A DNA stretch of 50,986 nucleotides, taken from positions 1 through 50,986 of the forward strand of contig JADZEM010000125.1 in the NCBI GenBank assembly GCA_020850535.1, in the 5' to 3' direction. The stretch is from Chloroflexota bacterium. GTDB taxonomy: Bacteria; Chloroflexota; UBA6077; JACCZL01. The notes below the pieces were generated by a model. That model made no database searches. It was not told the origin of the DNA and saw only the letters and a program-made list of their open reading frames with translations. Shown in pieces: positions 17,019 to 26,705 of the stretch (position 1 is its first letter; each line of letters begins with the position of its first letter). The translations under genes and the position numbers were made by a program.

Positions 17019-18764
17019 CTAGCTGCCTGCGGGCTGGATCACGACTATACCATAGGGCCGAAGCGTCACGAGCGATCCCCGGTTGACGATCCACTTCCAG
17101 ACGCGACCCGGCTGAAGGGTCAGCGACTGCCAGTCGCCGCTGTAGCCAACGATCCAGCGGGTCGTCTTGGTGTCCGGCGGCACGCTGGCCGGTGGCTCAG
17201 CCAGCAGGCGCGGCCCGGACTCGTCCGGGCCGACGGCGTAGCGGATGGTCGGGATATCCCGCAGCGACCACTCGACCAGCGGTCGAATGGATGGATCGAC
17301 GGGGATCTGCCCGCCCGGATCGGCTCGGTACCACTTCAGCGCCAGCTCGCGGACCACGCGGATATCGCTCGTCACAATCGACTGCTCGATCAGGTGGCCC
17401 CGGTCGTCGGACCGTGCGTCGAGCATCCGCATCATGCCGGCGGTGTTGCAGATCCCGAGCAGCACGAAAAGCCAGGTCGCGAAGGCTGCCCCGGCCTGTG
17501 CGCCGCGCACCAGATTGAACGCCAACAGGCCGGCCAGCAGCAGGCCGGCCACCAGCACGACGCTGGCAGAGCTCCAGGGCGAGGCGTTCGCCTGAATGCC
17601 GGCATTGACCTGGAAACCAGCGGTCACCACCGGCACCAGCCCGACGAAGCCGAGCAGCGTGGAGCGCAAGTTGCCAGCCTCGATCTGCCAGCGCCAGAGC
17701 CGCCACAGGCCAAATCCTGCCAGGAACGCGGCCGGCACGATGGGCTGCACGAGGTAGCGGATCTCCGGCATCCGCATCAGCGACGCCAGCGTCAGCGAGA
17801 CCAGCAGCCAGGTTCCCAGGAATCGGATGGTGCGCGGGTGGGCGCGGTACGCGGTCAGGCCGAGCAGGGCCAGAATCAGCAGGCTGCCGTCCAGCATCCC
17901 GACCAGCAGCGGCGCGGTCAGGCCAGCCCCCCGCGCGATCTCCGTCGTCCAGCGGGTCAGCGGATCGAAGAGGCCGGCCTGGATACCCTGTGGGTTCATA
18001 AGGTAGCGCGTCGAGAGCAAGACGCCCGTGCCGATACCGATGGCCAGCACCAGCCGCGCGTGTTTGCCGACCGGCCCCCACCACGCCGACCGCCCGAACA
18101 GGTCGCCCTCAGCAATCGCGTAGGCCAGCACGAGGCCAAGCAGTCCCACCACGAACGAGGTGTCCAGCCCGAGTCCGACGAACGCGCTCACCACGCCGGC
18201 CGCCAGCCAGCCGCGCTCGTAGGCGATGCCGAAGCGCCACCAGGAGATCGCGGTCACCGTCAGACAGAGCAGCGTCGGAGCGGCCGGCGACAGCGTTCGG
18301 CTGGAGTTGAGCAGCAGCGATGAGAGCAGCAGCGCGACCGACGACAGCAGGCTCCACCAGCGCCCGAGCACCGAGCGCAACAGCAGCGGCGTCAGCACCA
18401 GTCCGACGCCCGCGAGCGCCGGCACGAGCCGAGCCTGGGTCTCGCCCTCGCTGAACAGCCCGAACACCAGCGAGGTCAGGTTGGTCAGGATCGCGCCGCC
18501 CTCGTAGGCGACTCGCCCCTCGTGCAGCAGCGTGTAGGCGTCGACCGCTCGGCGTGCCTCGTCGAGGTTGAGCGGCGCCCAGCCCAGCAGCAGCAGGCGC
18601 GACACCAGGGTCAGGCCGATCACGGCTGCCCAGGCCACCGCCTCTTCGAGCGAGCAGCCCCAGGCCGCCAGCCGCCCGAAGACGGCATCCTCAAGCTGGC
18701 TTCCGAACGATGGCGGCGACACGACATCGCTCTCCGCCGCCGACAGGGTCGTCTCCTGACTCAC
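17019..18764 (-). CDS. GT39-like (PMT family) membrane glycosyltransferase
   Basis: This 581-residue GT-C-fold candidate has a cytoplasmic N-terminus of about 40 residues and then 11-12 predicted helices. The first outside loop holds WAPLNLDEARRA, giving the Asp-Glu pair that PMT-like enzymes use for the lipid-phosphate sugar donor. The C-terminal 150 residues look like a soluble external domain (KWYRADPGGQIPVDPSIRP and onward). The GTG start overlaps the stop of the YYY gene (GTGA). It probably transfers a sugar from a polyprenyl phosphate donor to an extracytoplasmic acceptor. Donor and acceptor are unknown. Confidence 0.75.
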   Translation of the reverse strand: MSQETTLSAAESDVVSPPSFGSQLEDAVFGRLAAWGCSLEEAVAWAAVIGLTLVSRLLLLGWAPLNLDEARRAVDAYTLLHEGRVAYEGGAILTNLTSLVFGLFSEGETQARLVPALAGVGLVLTPLLLRSVLGRWWSLLSSVALLLSSLLLNSSRTLSPAAPTLLCLTVTAISWWRFGIAYERGWLAAGVVSAFVGLGLDTSFVVGLLGLVLAYAIAEGDLFGRSAWWGPVGKHARLVLAIGIGTGVLLSTRYLMNPQGIQAGLFDPLTRWTTEIARGAGLTAPLLVGMLDGSLLILALLGLTAYRAHPRTIRFLGTWLLVSLTLASLMRMPEIRYLVQPIVPAAFLAGFGLWRLWRWQIEAGNLRSTLLGFVGLVPVVTAGFQVNAGIQANASPWSSASVVLVAGLLLAGLLAFNLVRGAQAGAAFATWLFVLLGICNTAGMMRMLDARSDDRGHLIEQSIVTSDIRVVRELALKWYRADPGGQIPVDPSIRPLVEWSLRDIPTIRYAVGPDESGPRLLAEPPASVPPDTKTTRWIVGYSGDWQSLTLQPGRVWKWIVNRGSLVTLRPYGIVVIQPAGS

Positions 18765-21028
18765 TGGCTCTCCACCACGTAGACCGTCGTGCCGCCGCGA
18801 CTGTACGCAGCCGTCAGCAGGCGATCCAGTCTGGCCTGCGCTTCGCCACCATATTTTGCGCGTTCGAGGTCGCCGAAGAACACGTATCGTACGCGGTACT
18901 GGTGGGCCAGCCGCAGCAGCTCATCGCGGTTCTCGGTCCGGTAGATGATGTCCACCGCCTGCTGACGCGGACCGTACTCCGGATTGTCGCCGCGCCACTG
19001 CGACTCGTGCCCGGCCCAGCCGATGATCGTCGGCAGGCCGCTGAACGTCGAGACCCGGGCGTGCTCGGTGTAGGAGCCGCCGACCGCCTCCACCACTACC
19101 GGGCGGCCCTGAGCGTTTTCGCGCAGCCACTCGATTGCACGGTAGTCGGCGTTCGAGCCGCGCTCCAGGAAGCGGTCGCCCATCAGAGTGGCGTCGCCGC
19201 GGAATCCGTTCGACTTGGTCCAGGTGGCCCCGAGCGGATACGCCAGCCCCGGCGTGACGACCGCCACCACGACGCACACCACAACCACCCGCCATCCCCT
19301 GCTCGTGCCAGCCGTGCGCCAGACCAGCCCAAGCCCGGCCGCCGCCGCCACCGCGAGCATCAGCCAGACGTGGTAGTGAAACTTGAAGACGGTGTTCATG
19401 CGCGATCCGAAGACGTCGCGCAGGAAGATGATCTCGACGCCCACCAGGATGCAGAGCGCCCAGAGCATCAAGAGGCCGCAGAACATCGCCGAGGGCGGCC
19501 CTCCCCCGCTTCCCGATGACGCCGGCAGTCCACCCACGAGGTACGGCCATGCCGCACCGAACAGCACCAGCAGCACTCCGAGCAGCAGCGCCATCGTCGG
19601 CTGCTCCAGCAGGCTCAGGCCGACCAGCACGATCCCGAGGGCCACCGTGATCCGCCCCAGCCTGACCAGGCGGTCACCACCGTCCGGCAACGGCCGGCTC
19701 GCCAGCCAGAACCCGAACAGCAGCGTGACCAGCAGCGTCGGGCCGAAGAGGATCAGCATCGAGATCAGCGGCGTCCGCTCGGCGACGATCCCCAGGCCAA
19801 GCGACTGCGACTGGTAGCCCACGAAGTATGGCGCCGCGAGCAGTGCCGCCAGCACGACCGGCAGCGCGAGGGCCGGCAGCCGCCCGAGAAACCGCTGGCG
19901 GGTCGGGCTGCGCCGCCACGCGTCGGCCACCAGCGCCAGCCCGAACATCCCCCAGAACGACGGCACGTCCCAGGTGCTGGCGGGGATCAGCGTCGCCAGT
20001 GCGAGGCCGCTCGTGCCGAGGTACGGCAGATCGGGCAGATCGTCCGAGTCGAGCCAGCGGCTGACGGCCAGCCCGAGGATCAACAGGCCGAACGGCATGG
20101 CCGAATAGTGCGGGTGCAGGTCGCCGAGGATGAACGAGAAGTACGGGAACTCGGTGATCCCGTCAGGCTGGATGTTGGCGATGACGCGGGACGACCGCCA
20201 CCACCAGCCCCCGTCCACCGGCAGCCACGTCGGGCTGACATTCGGCACGAGCCCCTTCACGGCCACCGCCGACCAGAAACCGGGGCTGCCCCAGCCGCGC
20301 GCCGCCAGCAATTCGAGCGCCCCGACCAGGTTCCCGACGACCACCGTCAGCGTACCGCCGAGCAGGCCAAACAGGTAGGCGGCTGGCGAGAACACGGCGC
20401 CGTCCGCCGTCTCGCCGCGCGCCGAGGCGACCAGCCCATAGACGATGCACAGCGCCGAGCTGAAGCCGCCGGCGAACACCAGGATCATCGCCATGCTGTA
20501 GGCGAGTGGCCCGGGCGAGCCGGCGATCTTGCCGGGCAGGCCCACCAGCAGATACCCCAGGTAGTAGTAGGGCATCGCGTAGCCGGAGAGCCACATGTCC
20601 TCGGCGGGAAGCGTGGTCGTGCGGAGCAGCGCGTTCAGGAACGCGTAGTCCATGAACTTCTCTTGCCCGACCATGTCGGCGTTGTAGGCGCGCACGAACG
20701 TGGCAAGGCCGAAGATCACCAGGAGGGCGGCCTCTTCAGCGGCGATCAGGCGCCACCGCGCTCGCAGCAGGGCCATCGTCTCACGCCACCACGCACCCCA
20801 CAGGACGCCGCCCACCGCCACGCCGATAGCCCCGACTGTCGGCCCGACATACGAGGTGAAGCCGAGCAGCGCGGTCAGGTAGGCCAGCCAGCCGACCACG
20901 ACGATGCCGAGGGTGCGGCTCAGGCCGTACCCTCGGTCGGGCAGGCCGGCGAAGACCCGCACGGCCAGCGGCAGCGCCGCCACGCCGAGCGCCACGAACA
21001 CCACGAACCAGAAAAGCGCTGCGATCAT
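18761..21028 (-). CDS. YYY-domain (DUF2298, Chlor_Arch_YYY) membrane protein
   Basis: This 755-residue, extremely hydrophobic protein is the stand-alone form of the family. Diagnostic motifs are AMPYYYLGY near residue 150, EFPYFSFILGDLHPHY near 295 and RMNTVFKFHYHVW near 535. About 16 helices are expected. A C-terminal domain with SNADYRAIEWLRENA and YTEHARVSTFSGLPTIIGW faces outside. The His-rich GDLHPH motif is likely part of an active or metal site. The family is of unknown reaction and is known from Chloroflexi and archaea together with TIGR03663 proteins, as here. It is translationally coupled to the downstream GT39-like gene. Confidence 0.88.
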   Translation of the reverse strand: MIAALFWFVVFVALGVAALPLAVRVFAGLPDRGYGLSRTLGIVVVGWLAYLTALLGFTSYVGPTVGAIGVAVGGVLWGAWWRETMALLRARWRLIAAEEAALLVIFGLATFVRAYNADMVGQEKFMDYAFLNALLRTTTLPAEDMWLSGYAMPYYYLGYLLVGLPGKIAGSPGPLAYSMAMILVFAGGFSSALCIVYGLVASARGETADGAVFSPAAYLFGLLGGTLTVVVGNLVGALELLAARGWGSPGFWSAVAVKGLVPNVSPTWLPVDGGWWWRSSRVIANIQPDGITEFPYFSFILGDLHPHYSAMPFGLLILGLAVSRWLDSDDLPDLPYLGTSGLALATLIPASTWDVPSFWGMFGLALVADAWRRSPTRQRFLGRLPALALPVVLAALLAAPYFVGYQSQSLGLGIVAERTPLISMLILFGPTLLVTLLFGFWLASRPLPDGGDRLVRLGRITVALGIVLVGLSLLEQPTMALLLGVLLVLFGAAWPYLVGGLPASSGSGGGPPSAMFCGLLMLWALCILVGVEIIFLRDVFGSRMNTVFKFHYHVWLMLAVAAAAGLGLVWRTAGTSRGWRVVVVCVVVAVVTPGLAYPLGATWTKSNGFRGDATLMGDRFLERGSNADYRAIEWLRENAQGRPVVVEAVGGSYTEHARVSTFSGLPTIIGWAGHESQWRGDNPEYGPRQQAVDIIYRTENRDELLRLAHQYRVRYVFFGDLERAKYGGEAQARLDRLLTAAYSRGGTTVYVVESQ

Positions 21029-21049
21029 CGGACGACCACAGCGGGCAGC

Positions 21050-22102
21050 TCAGTGGGCCTCGGGGGCAGCCGACTTGGCCCGCGACACCAGATCGCCGAG
21101 GCGGCGTCCGCTGGTCCGACCGACCTCGCCACGCAGCAGGTAGTACGCGCCGCCGATGATGAAGATCCCGAAGACCACGGCATGCTCGACCACGGCGGCG
21201 GCGGTCGCCAACTCGTCGCGCGCGCCAGCCGTCAGCCCCTGGATCGTGAACAGGGCGAGCGTCGCCACGAACACCCCGTGGAAGACGCCGACGTAGCCAG
21301 GGGCGCTGGGAATCGCCATGCTCAGGTTGGTGGCGACCAGCACCAGCAGCGTCATCTGGAGCAGCTCGTAGGCGGATGACCCCGTGATGCCGACGGCCAC
21401 CAGCGACAGCGTCACCGTCGAGGCCGAGATCGACCACTGGACGATGGTCCAGAAGATCACCCAGAGCAGGGTGACCGGCTTCTGCGCGAACGCCAGACCG
21501 TCGAGGAACGCGTTCAGCAGCCCCGAGACGCCGATCTTCGCCAGGATCGGGATGCGCGCCTCGAACCAGAGCGCCAGGCGCGTCGCCAGCGGCCGGGCAG
21601 CCAGCGCGAAGACGATCGCGCCAATCGCGATGAGCAGTCCGATGCCGCTCAGGTAGGCGGCATAGCGGGCCGACTCCGGCAGGTCGGGGAAGATCAGCCC
21701 GAGCAGGAACAGCAGCAGGCCCATCGTCCCGAGGTCGATGACCTTTTCGATGAGGACGGTCGCCAGGGTTGTGCTGGTGTTCGCCTTCTCGATCTGCGCC
21801 GCCACGAACGCCCGCACGACCTCGCCAGCCCGCAGCGGCAGCACGGTGTTGACCATGTAGCCGATGTACAGGGCTTCGTGGAGGCCGCTGATCCGCATCG
21901 CCTGGGGATTCGGGAAGAAGTGACGCCAGCGGACGGACTTCGTCCACATGGCAGCGAACACCGTCAACGCGCAGACGAAGACCGCCAGCGGGTTCGCCCG
22001 GCTGAGGGCGTCGAGGACTTCCCACGGGTTGACGACGTAGAACAGCATCACGGTGGCGAGGATGCTGATAAGAATGCCAACGAGGACGCGAGGGTCCGTC
22101 AT
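21050..22102 (-). CDS. Flippase-like LPG_synthase_TM (UPF0104) membrane protein
   Basis: This 350-residue protein is the third paralogue in the operon. Family landmarks are WTKSVRWRHFF, NTVLPLRAGEVVRAFVA, ATVLIEKVIDLG and PSAPGYVGVFHG. It is shorter in low-complexity tail than the two at 11823 and 12866. It sits between the two YYY-domain genes, 21 bp before the stand-alone one and 37 bp after the fusion. GGAAG precedes the ATG. The repeated pairing of this family with YYY/GT39 genes argues that each membrane enzyme may use its own lipid-sugar partner, an inference from layout only. Confidence 0.88.
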   Translation of the reverse strand: MTDPRVLVGILISILATVMLFYVVNPWEVLDALSRANPLAVFVCALTVFAAMWTKSVRWRHFFPNPQAMRISGLHEALYIGYMVNTVLPLRAGEVVRAFVAAQIEKANTSTTLATVLIEKVIDLGTMGLLLFLLGLIFPDLPESARYAAYLSGIGLLIAIGAIVFALAARPLATRLALWFEARIPILAKIGVSGLLNAFLDGLAFAQKPVTLLWVIFWTIVQWSISASTVTLSLVAVGITGSSAYELLQMTLLVLVATNLSMAIPSAPGYVGVFHGVFVATLALFTIQGLTAGARDELATAAAVVEHAVVFGIFIIGGAYYLLRGEVGRTSGRRLGDLVSRAKSAAPEAH

Positions 22103-22139
22103 CTTCCGTCCAACAGGTCGAGCAACGATCGAGTGCGAT

Positions 22140-25100
22140 TCAGGGCCGAGCGACCCGGTAAATCGTCACGCTGCCCTGGCGATATACGACCTCAAATCCG
22201 TTGTCAACCAGACGCTCGAACTTGGCGAGGCCAGCGGCCGGGTAGTATGCCCGTTCCAGCCCACCCACGACGATGAAGCTGATGTCATAGCGGTCGATGA
22301 TGCTCCACATCGCCTGGGTGTCGGTCGTCTCATAGAAGCGACCCACGTCGCGCTGTCGCTGATCGACCCGCTCGACGTAGCCCGCACGCTGCTGCTTCTG
22401 GTGCCAGTCCCAGCCGAGCACGGCGGGCAGGCCAGTGTAGATCGAGTAGCGCGCGCCCCAGTGGTACAGCGGCGCGATACCCTCGACGATCACCGGCGAG
22501 CCTTCGATGTGGGCCATCATCCAGCGGATCGCGTCGTAGTCGGAGGGCAGGTCAAGATCCTTGTCGCGGTCGCGGTAGGCGGCCGCGGACATGTACTCCA
22601 TGCCGTCCAGCGACATCGGAAGCTGTTCGAAGCGGTTCGGCACCTTGGTGCGGGTGGCCAGGACCGGGTACACCGCGCAGGACGCGGCCAGCAGCACAGC
22701 CACCGTCAGCCAGGCGTAGCGGGCACCGCTTCGCACGGACTCGGGCGTGATCAGCTCGGGCGCGGCGGCGTGCGGCTCACGCTCGGCGGCCAGCCCGAGT
22801 GCGCTGACTGGAGCCAGGCGCAACTGGAACAGGGCACGGAAGACCAGTACCGCCGCCGGCCCGGCCAGGATCGAGAGCAGGATCCAGGCTTGCAGGAAGA
22901 ACTTGAAGACCGTGTTCATCCGACCGACGTCGCCTTTGACGCTCAGGATCTCCGGGAACGCGAACGCGCCAAGCGCGGCCAGCAGGATGCCGCAGACAAA
23001 CGCGATCTCCCGCGAGGTCCGGCGGTAGAGCGCCAGCGCACCGGCGAGCGCGCCGGACAGCACCAGCAGGCCGACGGTTCCGTAGCCGACGCTCCAGAGC
23101 GCCAGCATCGCCAGCAGCACGGCCATCGCCGCCGACGACACCTGCCCCTCGCCGCGCAGCGTGATGGCCGGCGCGAACGTTGCGAGATACTGACTGCCTG
23201 GGGCCGGCGCGCGGAACAGGAACCGGCCCTCGACGGCACGCGCCACCAGCGCCGAGCGAGCCAGCGTGTAGACGACCCAGCTCAGCACGACGAAGAGCAG
23301 CGCGCCGTTGATCAGCAGGAACTGCCCGGGCCGCGTTGGCGTCGGCGTCTTGACGACGCCCGAATAGAACAGCTCGTAGCGGGCCAGGAACGGCGCGAAG
23401 AGGATCGAGGAGAGGACGTAGGCGGCGGCCAACGCCCCGCCGGCCCCCGCGGCCGCGCCGAGCCAGGAGGTCCACTTCCCAGGCCGCGCGGCGATGAACG
23501 CCATCAGCCCGACCATCGCCAGGTAGGTCGGCAGCTCCCAGGTATTGGTGGTCCGCAGCGTGCCGATCAGCAGGCCGGCCAGGGCCACCAGCGCCAGCGG
23601 GCGGACCATCCCGAGCAGCGCGGCGCGCCGCGTGTCGGCCCGCGGCAGCCCCGGGAACGCCTGGATCTCGGGGCGCAGCAGCCGGACGGCCTGGAGCGCC
23701 ACGGCCACCACCAGCACCTGAAGCGGCATCGAGATCATGTGTGCGTGGAGGTCGCCGTACAGGAACGTGAAGTACGGGAACTCGTGGATCGGCCCCGGCT
23801 CCTCTGGCCCGATGAACCGGGTGCTGCGCCAGAAGTCAAATGAGAGCCGATTGCCCCCCGTCACCATGGCTGCCAGCCCGAACAGCGCCCGCGACAGGCC
23901 GGTGACCAGCGGCAGGCCGCTCTGGATGCCGTCGCCGCCGGCCTTCCAGAGCACTTCGAGCAGTTGGAGAGCGCCGTCCAGGTTGCCCAGCAGCACCACC
24001 GTCACGGCGGACAGCGCGCCGGCGACGACCGCGCCGCGCGTCAGGCCGCGCCGGCCGCCCGGACCGCTGACAATCGAGAGCGCCACGCTGAACGCGCCGC
24101 CCGCCGTCAATGCGAAGATGGTGGAGACGGCGAGGTTGTAGGCGATGTGCGGCGGCACGCCGGTCAGGTGGATCAGCGCTGCCACCAGCACGAAGCCGTA
24201 GTAGTAGTAGTTGATGAACCCGCCAGCGAACCACGGATCGTAGGGCGGGAACGAGGGCGTCTTCACCACGGCGTTGAGGTAGGCGAAGTCCATCGGCTTC
24301 TCGCCGCCGTAGTTCGGGTGCCAGAGGTCCGGGTTCGACATCCGCACCAGCAGGATCACGACGAAGCTCACCAGGAACGCCAGCTCGACGGTCAGCAGGC
24401 GCGGCCAGACGGTTCGCAGGTCGGCGGCGAAGGCGTGCCAGCGCGTCCGGAGCACGATCAGCGATCCGAACGCCATCAGAAGCAGGGCTACGATCAGCAG
24501 GCCCCGCCCCCAGGTTCCCAGTCCGACGCTCGCCGCCAGCCACCCGATGTAGGCGACCAGCACCAGCCCAAACGTGCGGACCACGCCGTACCCCCGGTCG
24601 GCGAGGCCGGGCAGCAGCAGCCAGCACAGCGGGTAGGCGACCAGCCCGAGGATGGTCACGACCAGCAGCCAGATCGGCAGCGCCAGGGAGGTGGTCGAGC
24701 CGTCCAGCGTGAACATCTCCGACCACGTCCCGCTGTCCTGGACGTGCTCCCACTCGCGGGCGGAGAGCAGCAGTCCCTTGCGGGCCGTCGCCTCAACGGG
24801 CTTGGTCCGCTCGACGTTCTCCAGCGACACGCCGGCGAAGATGTCGCGCACCTGGGCGACCTGGAACCGCTGCGACTTCTTGAAGATCAGCACCGTCGGG
24901 TGGTCGTAGACGGTGAAGTCCTCCTGCGCGCCGCTCGAATCGAGCGTGACCCCGAACAGGTTCGGGTGCGAGTCGAACTTCGCCACGAGGTCGAACCCAA
25001 GGCGACCGTCGAACAGCGCGCGGTAGTATTCGATGGTCGCCGGGTACCGCTTCGGCAGACGCGGGATCGAGCCGTACAGCCGGTTGCTGGCAAGGATCAG

Positions 25101-26705
25101 GTAGTCGACCTGTTCGAGGTTCGCCACCACCTTGCGGATCTTGTCCGGGTTGTCGTCGTCGTACAGGTTCATCGAGACGTCGGTGAATTTCGGCTCGAAG
25201 CCGCGCAGGCGCAACGGCAGCGAATCGTCCCAATGCTCGACGCCGAGGGCCGAGCCCCGCGGGATGTTCGCGTAGATCCACTCGGAGGCCGCGATGCGGG
25301 TGTTCGGCCGGTTGTAGATGTTGACGAACGCCAGCGCGTAGAGGCCGGTCAGCAGCAGCACGACCGCCGGCAGCCCGACTCGCACCAGTGCCTGGAGGCC
25401 GGCTGGCGCACGCACCCTCGCAACGAACCTCGGCAGCGCCTGCACCAGCAGATACGCCGACAGCACCGCCAGGACGGGGTAGGCCGGCAGGAAGTAGCGC
25501 ATGAACTTGGCGAACTGGAAGCCGAAGTAGCCGAGGTTGATCGCCGCCCAGACCACCAGCAGCAGATGGATGCTGTGCTGCTTCCAGCGGACCATCTGGA
25601 GGCCCGCGACGACCATCCCGGCCAGGGCGGTCAGCCCGGCGGCCGGTCCGAAGCCCCACAGCACCATGTTCGTCAGGGCGAAACGCGGGTTCGGCGTGTT
25701 CGCCCACTGGATCATGAACGGGACTTCGATCTCGCCCGAGCTGATCTTGACCCAGCGGTTCAGATCCTCGAATCGGAACAGGTTCGGGAAGATCCCAAAG
25801 AAGCTCGGCCCGGCGAAGCTGTACGGCTCCCCAACGCGGTACGTCAGGAACGAGACGAGGCCACAGATCATCAGCAGGACGGCCATCTCGGAGATCGTGC
25901 GGCGGGTCCGCTCGCCGGGCGACGGGATCGCAACGGCCAGCAGGACGACCGGAGCCAGCAGCGCCGCGCTGAGCTTGGTGGACAGCGCCAGCCCACAGGC
26001 GAAGCCGAGCAGGATGACGTTGAGGTAGCCGCCCCGCAGCCAGACCCGGTAGGCGGCGTAGATCGCCAGCGTCGTGGCGAACGCCAGGAACGTGTCCACG
26101 GCGAAGAAGTGCGACAGTTGGATGTGCGTCACGGTCGTCGCCAGGAGCGCGGCGGCCACCAGCCCGACGGCGCTGCTGTAGAGCATCCGGCCGATCAGAA
26201 AGACCAGCAGGACGGTCCCCACGTCCGACAACGCCGAGAGCCACCGCCCGACAAACGACACGTTGTCGTAGCTCGCCATGTCGAGACGGTCGGCCACGAA
26301 GCGCGCCACGAACAGCGGCGCCATGCCGTAGGCGAACGCCTCCTGCTTGTTGTTGTACGGGTTGAGCGTCGAGCGGCGCGTGTCGAAATAGTCCAGCGGG
26401 TTGGCAGGGAACCGGATCGCGCTGGCGACGATCGCCATGAACCGCTCGTCGGGGTGCAGGTGGTGCCCGTCGTCCCAGTTGACGTTGTAGAGGCGCAGGC
26501 CGCCGGCAAAGAGCAGGATCAGCAGCAACGCCAGCAGGGTGACCGCGCCGCGGCGCACACGGGCCAGCAGCGACGCGCGCAGAGTGGCCGCCGGCGTAGC
26601 GTCAGGGATGGGCGCGTCGTCGTGCTCCCGAGCGGGAGCTGCGAGCGCCTCTGGCTCGCCGACCGGCTCGGCGTCAGCGTCGGATCTCGGTGAGTTGACC
26701 GTCAC
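22140..26705 (-). CDS. GT39-like glycosyltransferase / YYY-domain (DUF2298) fusion
   Basis: This is a 1521-residue fusion. After an acidic cytoplasmic lead, residues about 45-680 form a PMT/GT39-like module with the donor-site motif DDGHHLHPDERFM and an external loop domain. Residues about 680-1520 form a YYY module with FINYYYYGF (about 835), FPYFTFLYGDLHAH (about 980) and RMNTVFKFFLQAW (about 1260), and a C-terminal external segment (SDYDAIRWMMAHIEG). The N-terminal mannosyltransferase-like fusion is a known second class of YYY proteins. The GTG start lies inside the 3' end of the upstream gene. Both modules probably act on the same lipid-linked glycan at the outer face; the chemistry is unknown. 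Confidence 0.88.
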   Translation of the reverse strand: MTVNSPRSDADAEPVGEPEALAAPAREHDDAPIPDATPAATLRASLLARVRRGAVTLLALLLILLFAGGLRLYNVNWDDGHHLHPDERFMAIVASAIRFPANPLDYFDTRRSTLNPYNNKQEAFAYGMAPLFVARFVADRLDMASYDNVSFVGRWLSALSDVGTVLLVFLIGRMLYSSAVGLVAAALLATTVTHIQLSHFFAVDTFLAFATTLAIYAAYRVWLRGGYLNVILLGFACGLALSTKLSAALLAPVVLLAVAIPSPGERTRRTISEMAVLLMICGLVSFLTYRVGEPYSFAGPSFFGIFPNLFRFEDLNRWVKISSGEIEVPFMIQWANTPNPRFALTNMVLWGFGPAAGLTALAGMVVAGLQMVRWKQHSIHLLLVVWAAINLGYFGFQFAKFMRYFLPAYPVLAVLSAYLLVQALPRFVARVRAPAGLQALVRVGLPAVVLLLTGLYALAFVNIYNRPNTRIAASEWIYANIPRGSALGVEHWDDSLPLRLRGFEPKFTDVSMNLYDDDNPDKIRKVVANLEQVDYLILASNRLYGSIPRLPKRYPATIEYYRALFDGRLGFDLVAKFDSHPNLFGVTLDSSGAQEDFTVYDHPTVLIFKKSQRFQVAQVRDIFAGVSLENVERTKPVEATARKGLLLSAREWEHVQDSGTWSEMFTLDGSTTSLALPIWLLVVTILGLVAYPLCWLLLPGLADRGYGVVRTFGLVLVAYIGWLAASVGLGTWGRGLLIVALLLMAFGSLIVLRTRWHAFAADLRTVWPRLLTVELAFLVSFVVILLVRMSNPDLWHPNYGGEKPMDFAYLNAVVKTPSFPPYDPWFAGGFINYYYYGFVLVAALIHLTGVPPHIAYNLAVSTIFALTAGGAFSVALSIVSGPGGRRGLTRGAVVAGALSAVTVVLLGNLDGALQLLEVLWKAGGDGIQSGLPLVTGLSRALFGLAAMVTGGNRLSFDFWRSTRFIGPEEPGPIHEFPYFTFLYGDLHAHMISMPLQVLVVAVALQAVRLLRPEIQAFPGLPRADTRRAALLGMVRPLALVALAGLLIGTLRTTNTWELPTYLAMVGLMAFIAARPGKWTSWLGAAAGAGGALAAAYVLSSILFAPFLARYELFYSGVVKTPTPTRPGQFLLINGALLFVVLSWVVYTLARSALVARAVEGRFLFRAPAPGSQYLATFAPAITLRGEGQVSSAAMAVLLAMLALWSVGYGTVGLLVLSGALAGALALYRRTSREIAFVCGILLAALGAFAFPEILSVKGDVGRMNTVFKFFLQAWILLSILAGPAAVLVFRALFQLRLAPVSALGLAAEREPHAAAPELITPESVRSGARYAWLTVAVLLAASCAVYPVLATRTKVPNRFEQLPMSLDGMEYMSAAAYRDRDKDLDLPSDYDAIRWMMAHIEGSPVIVEGIAPLYHWGARYSIYTGLPAVLGWDWHQKQQRAGYVERVDQRQRDVGRFYETTDTQAMWSIIDRYDISFIVVGGLERAYYPAAGLAKFERLVDNGFEVVYRQGSVTIYRVARP

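Noticed and set aside
22053-26693. Long plus-strand frames opposite the GT39-YYY fusion and similar ones at 14163-16313 and 20108-21379
   Set aside because: They consist of His/Arg/Gln/Asp-rich low-complexity translation typical of antisense frames, with no domains or start signals.
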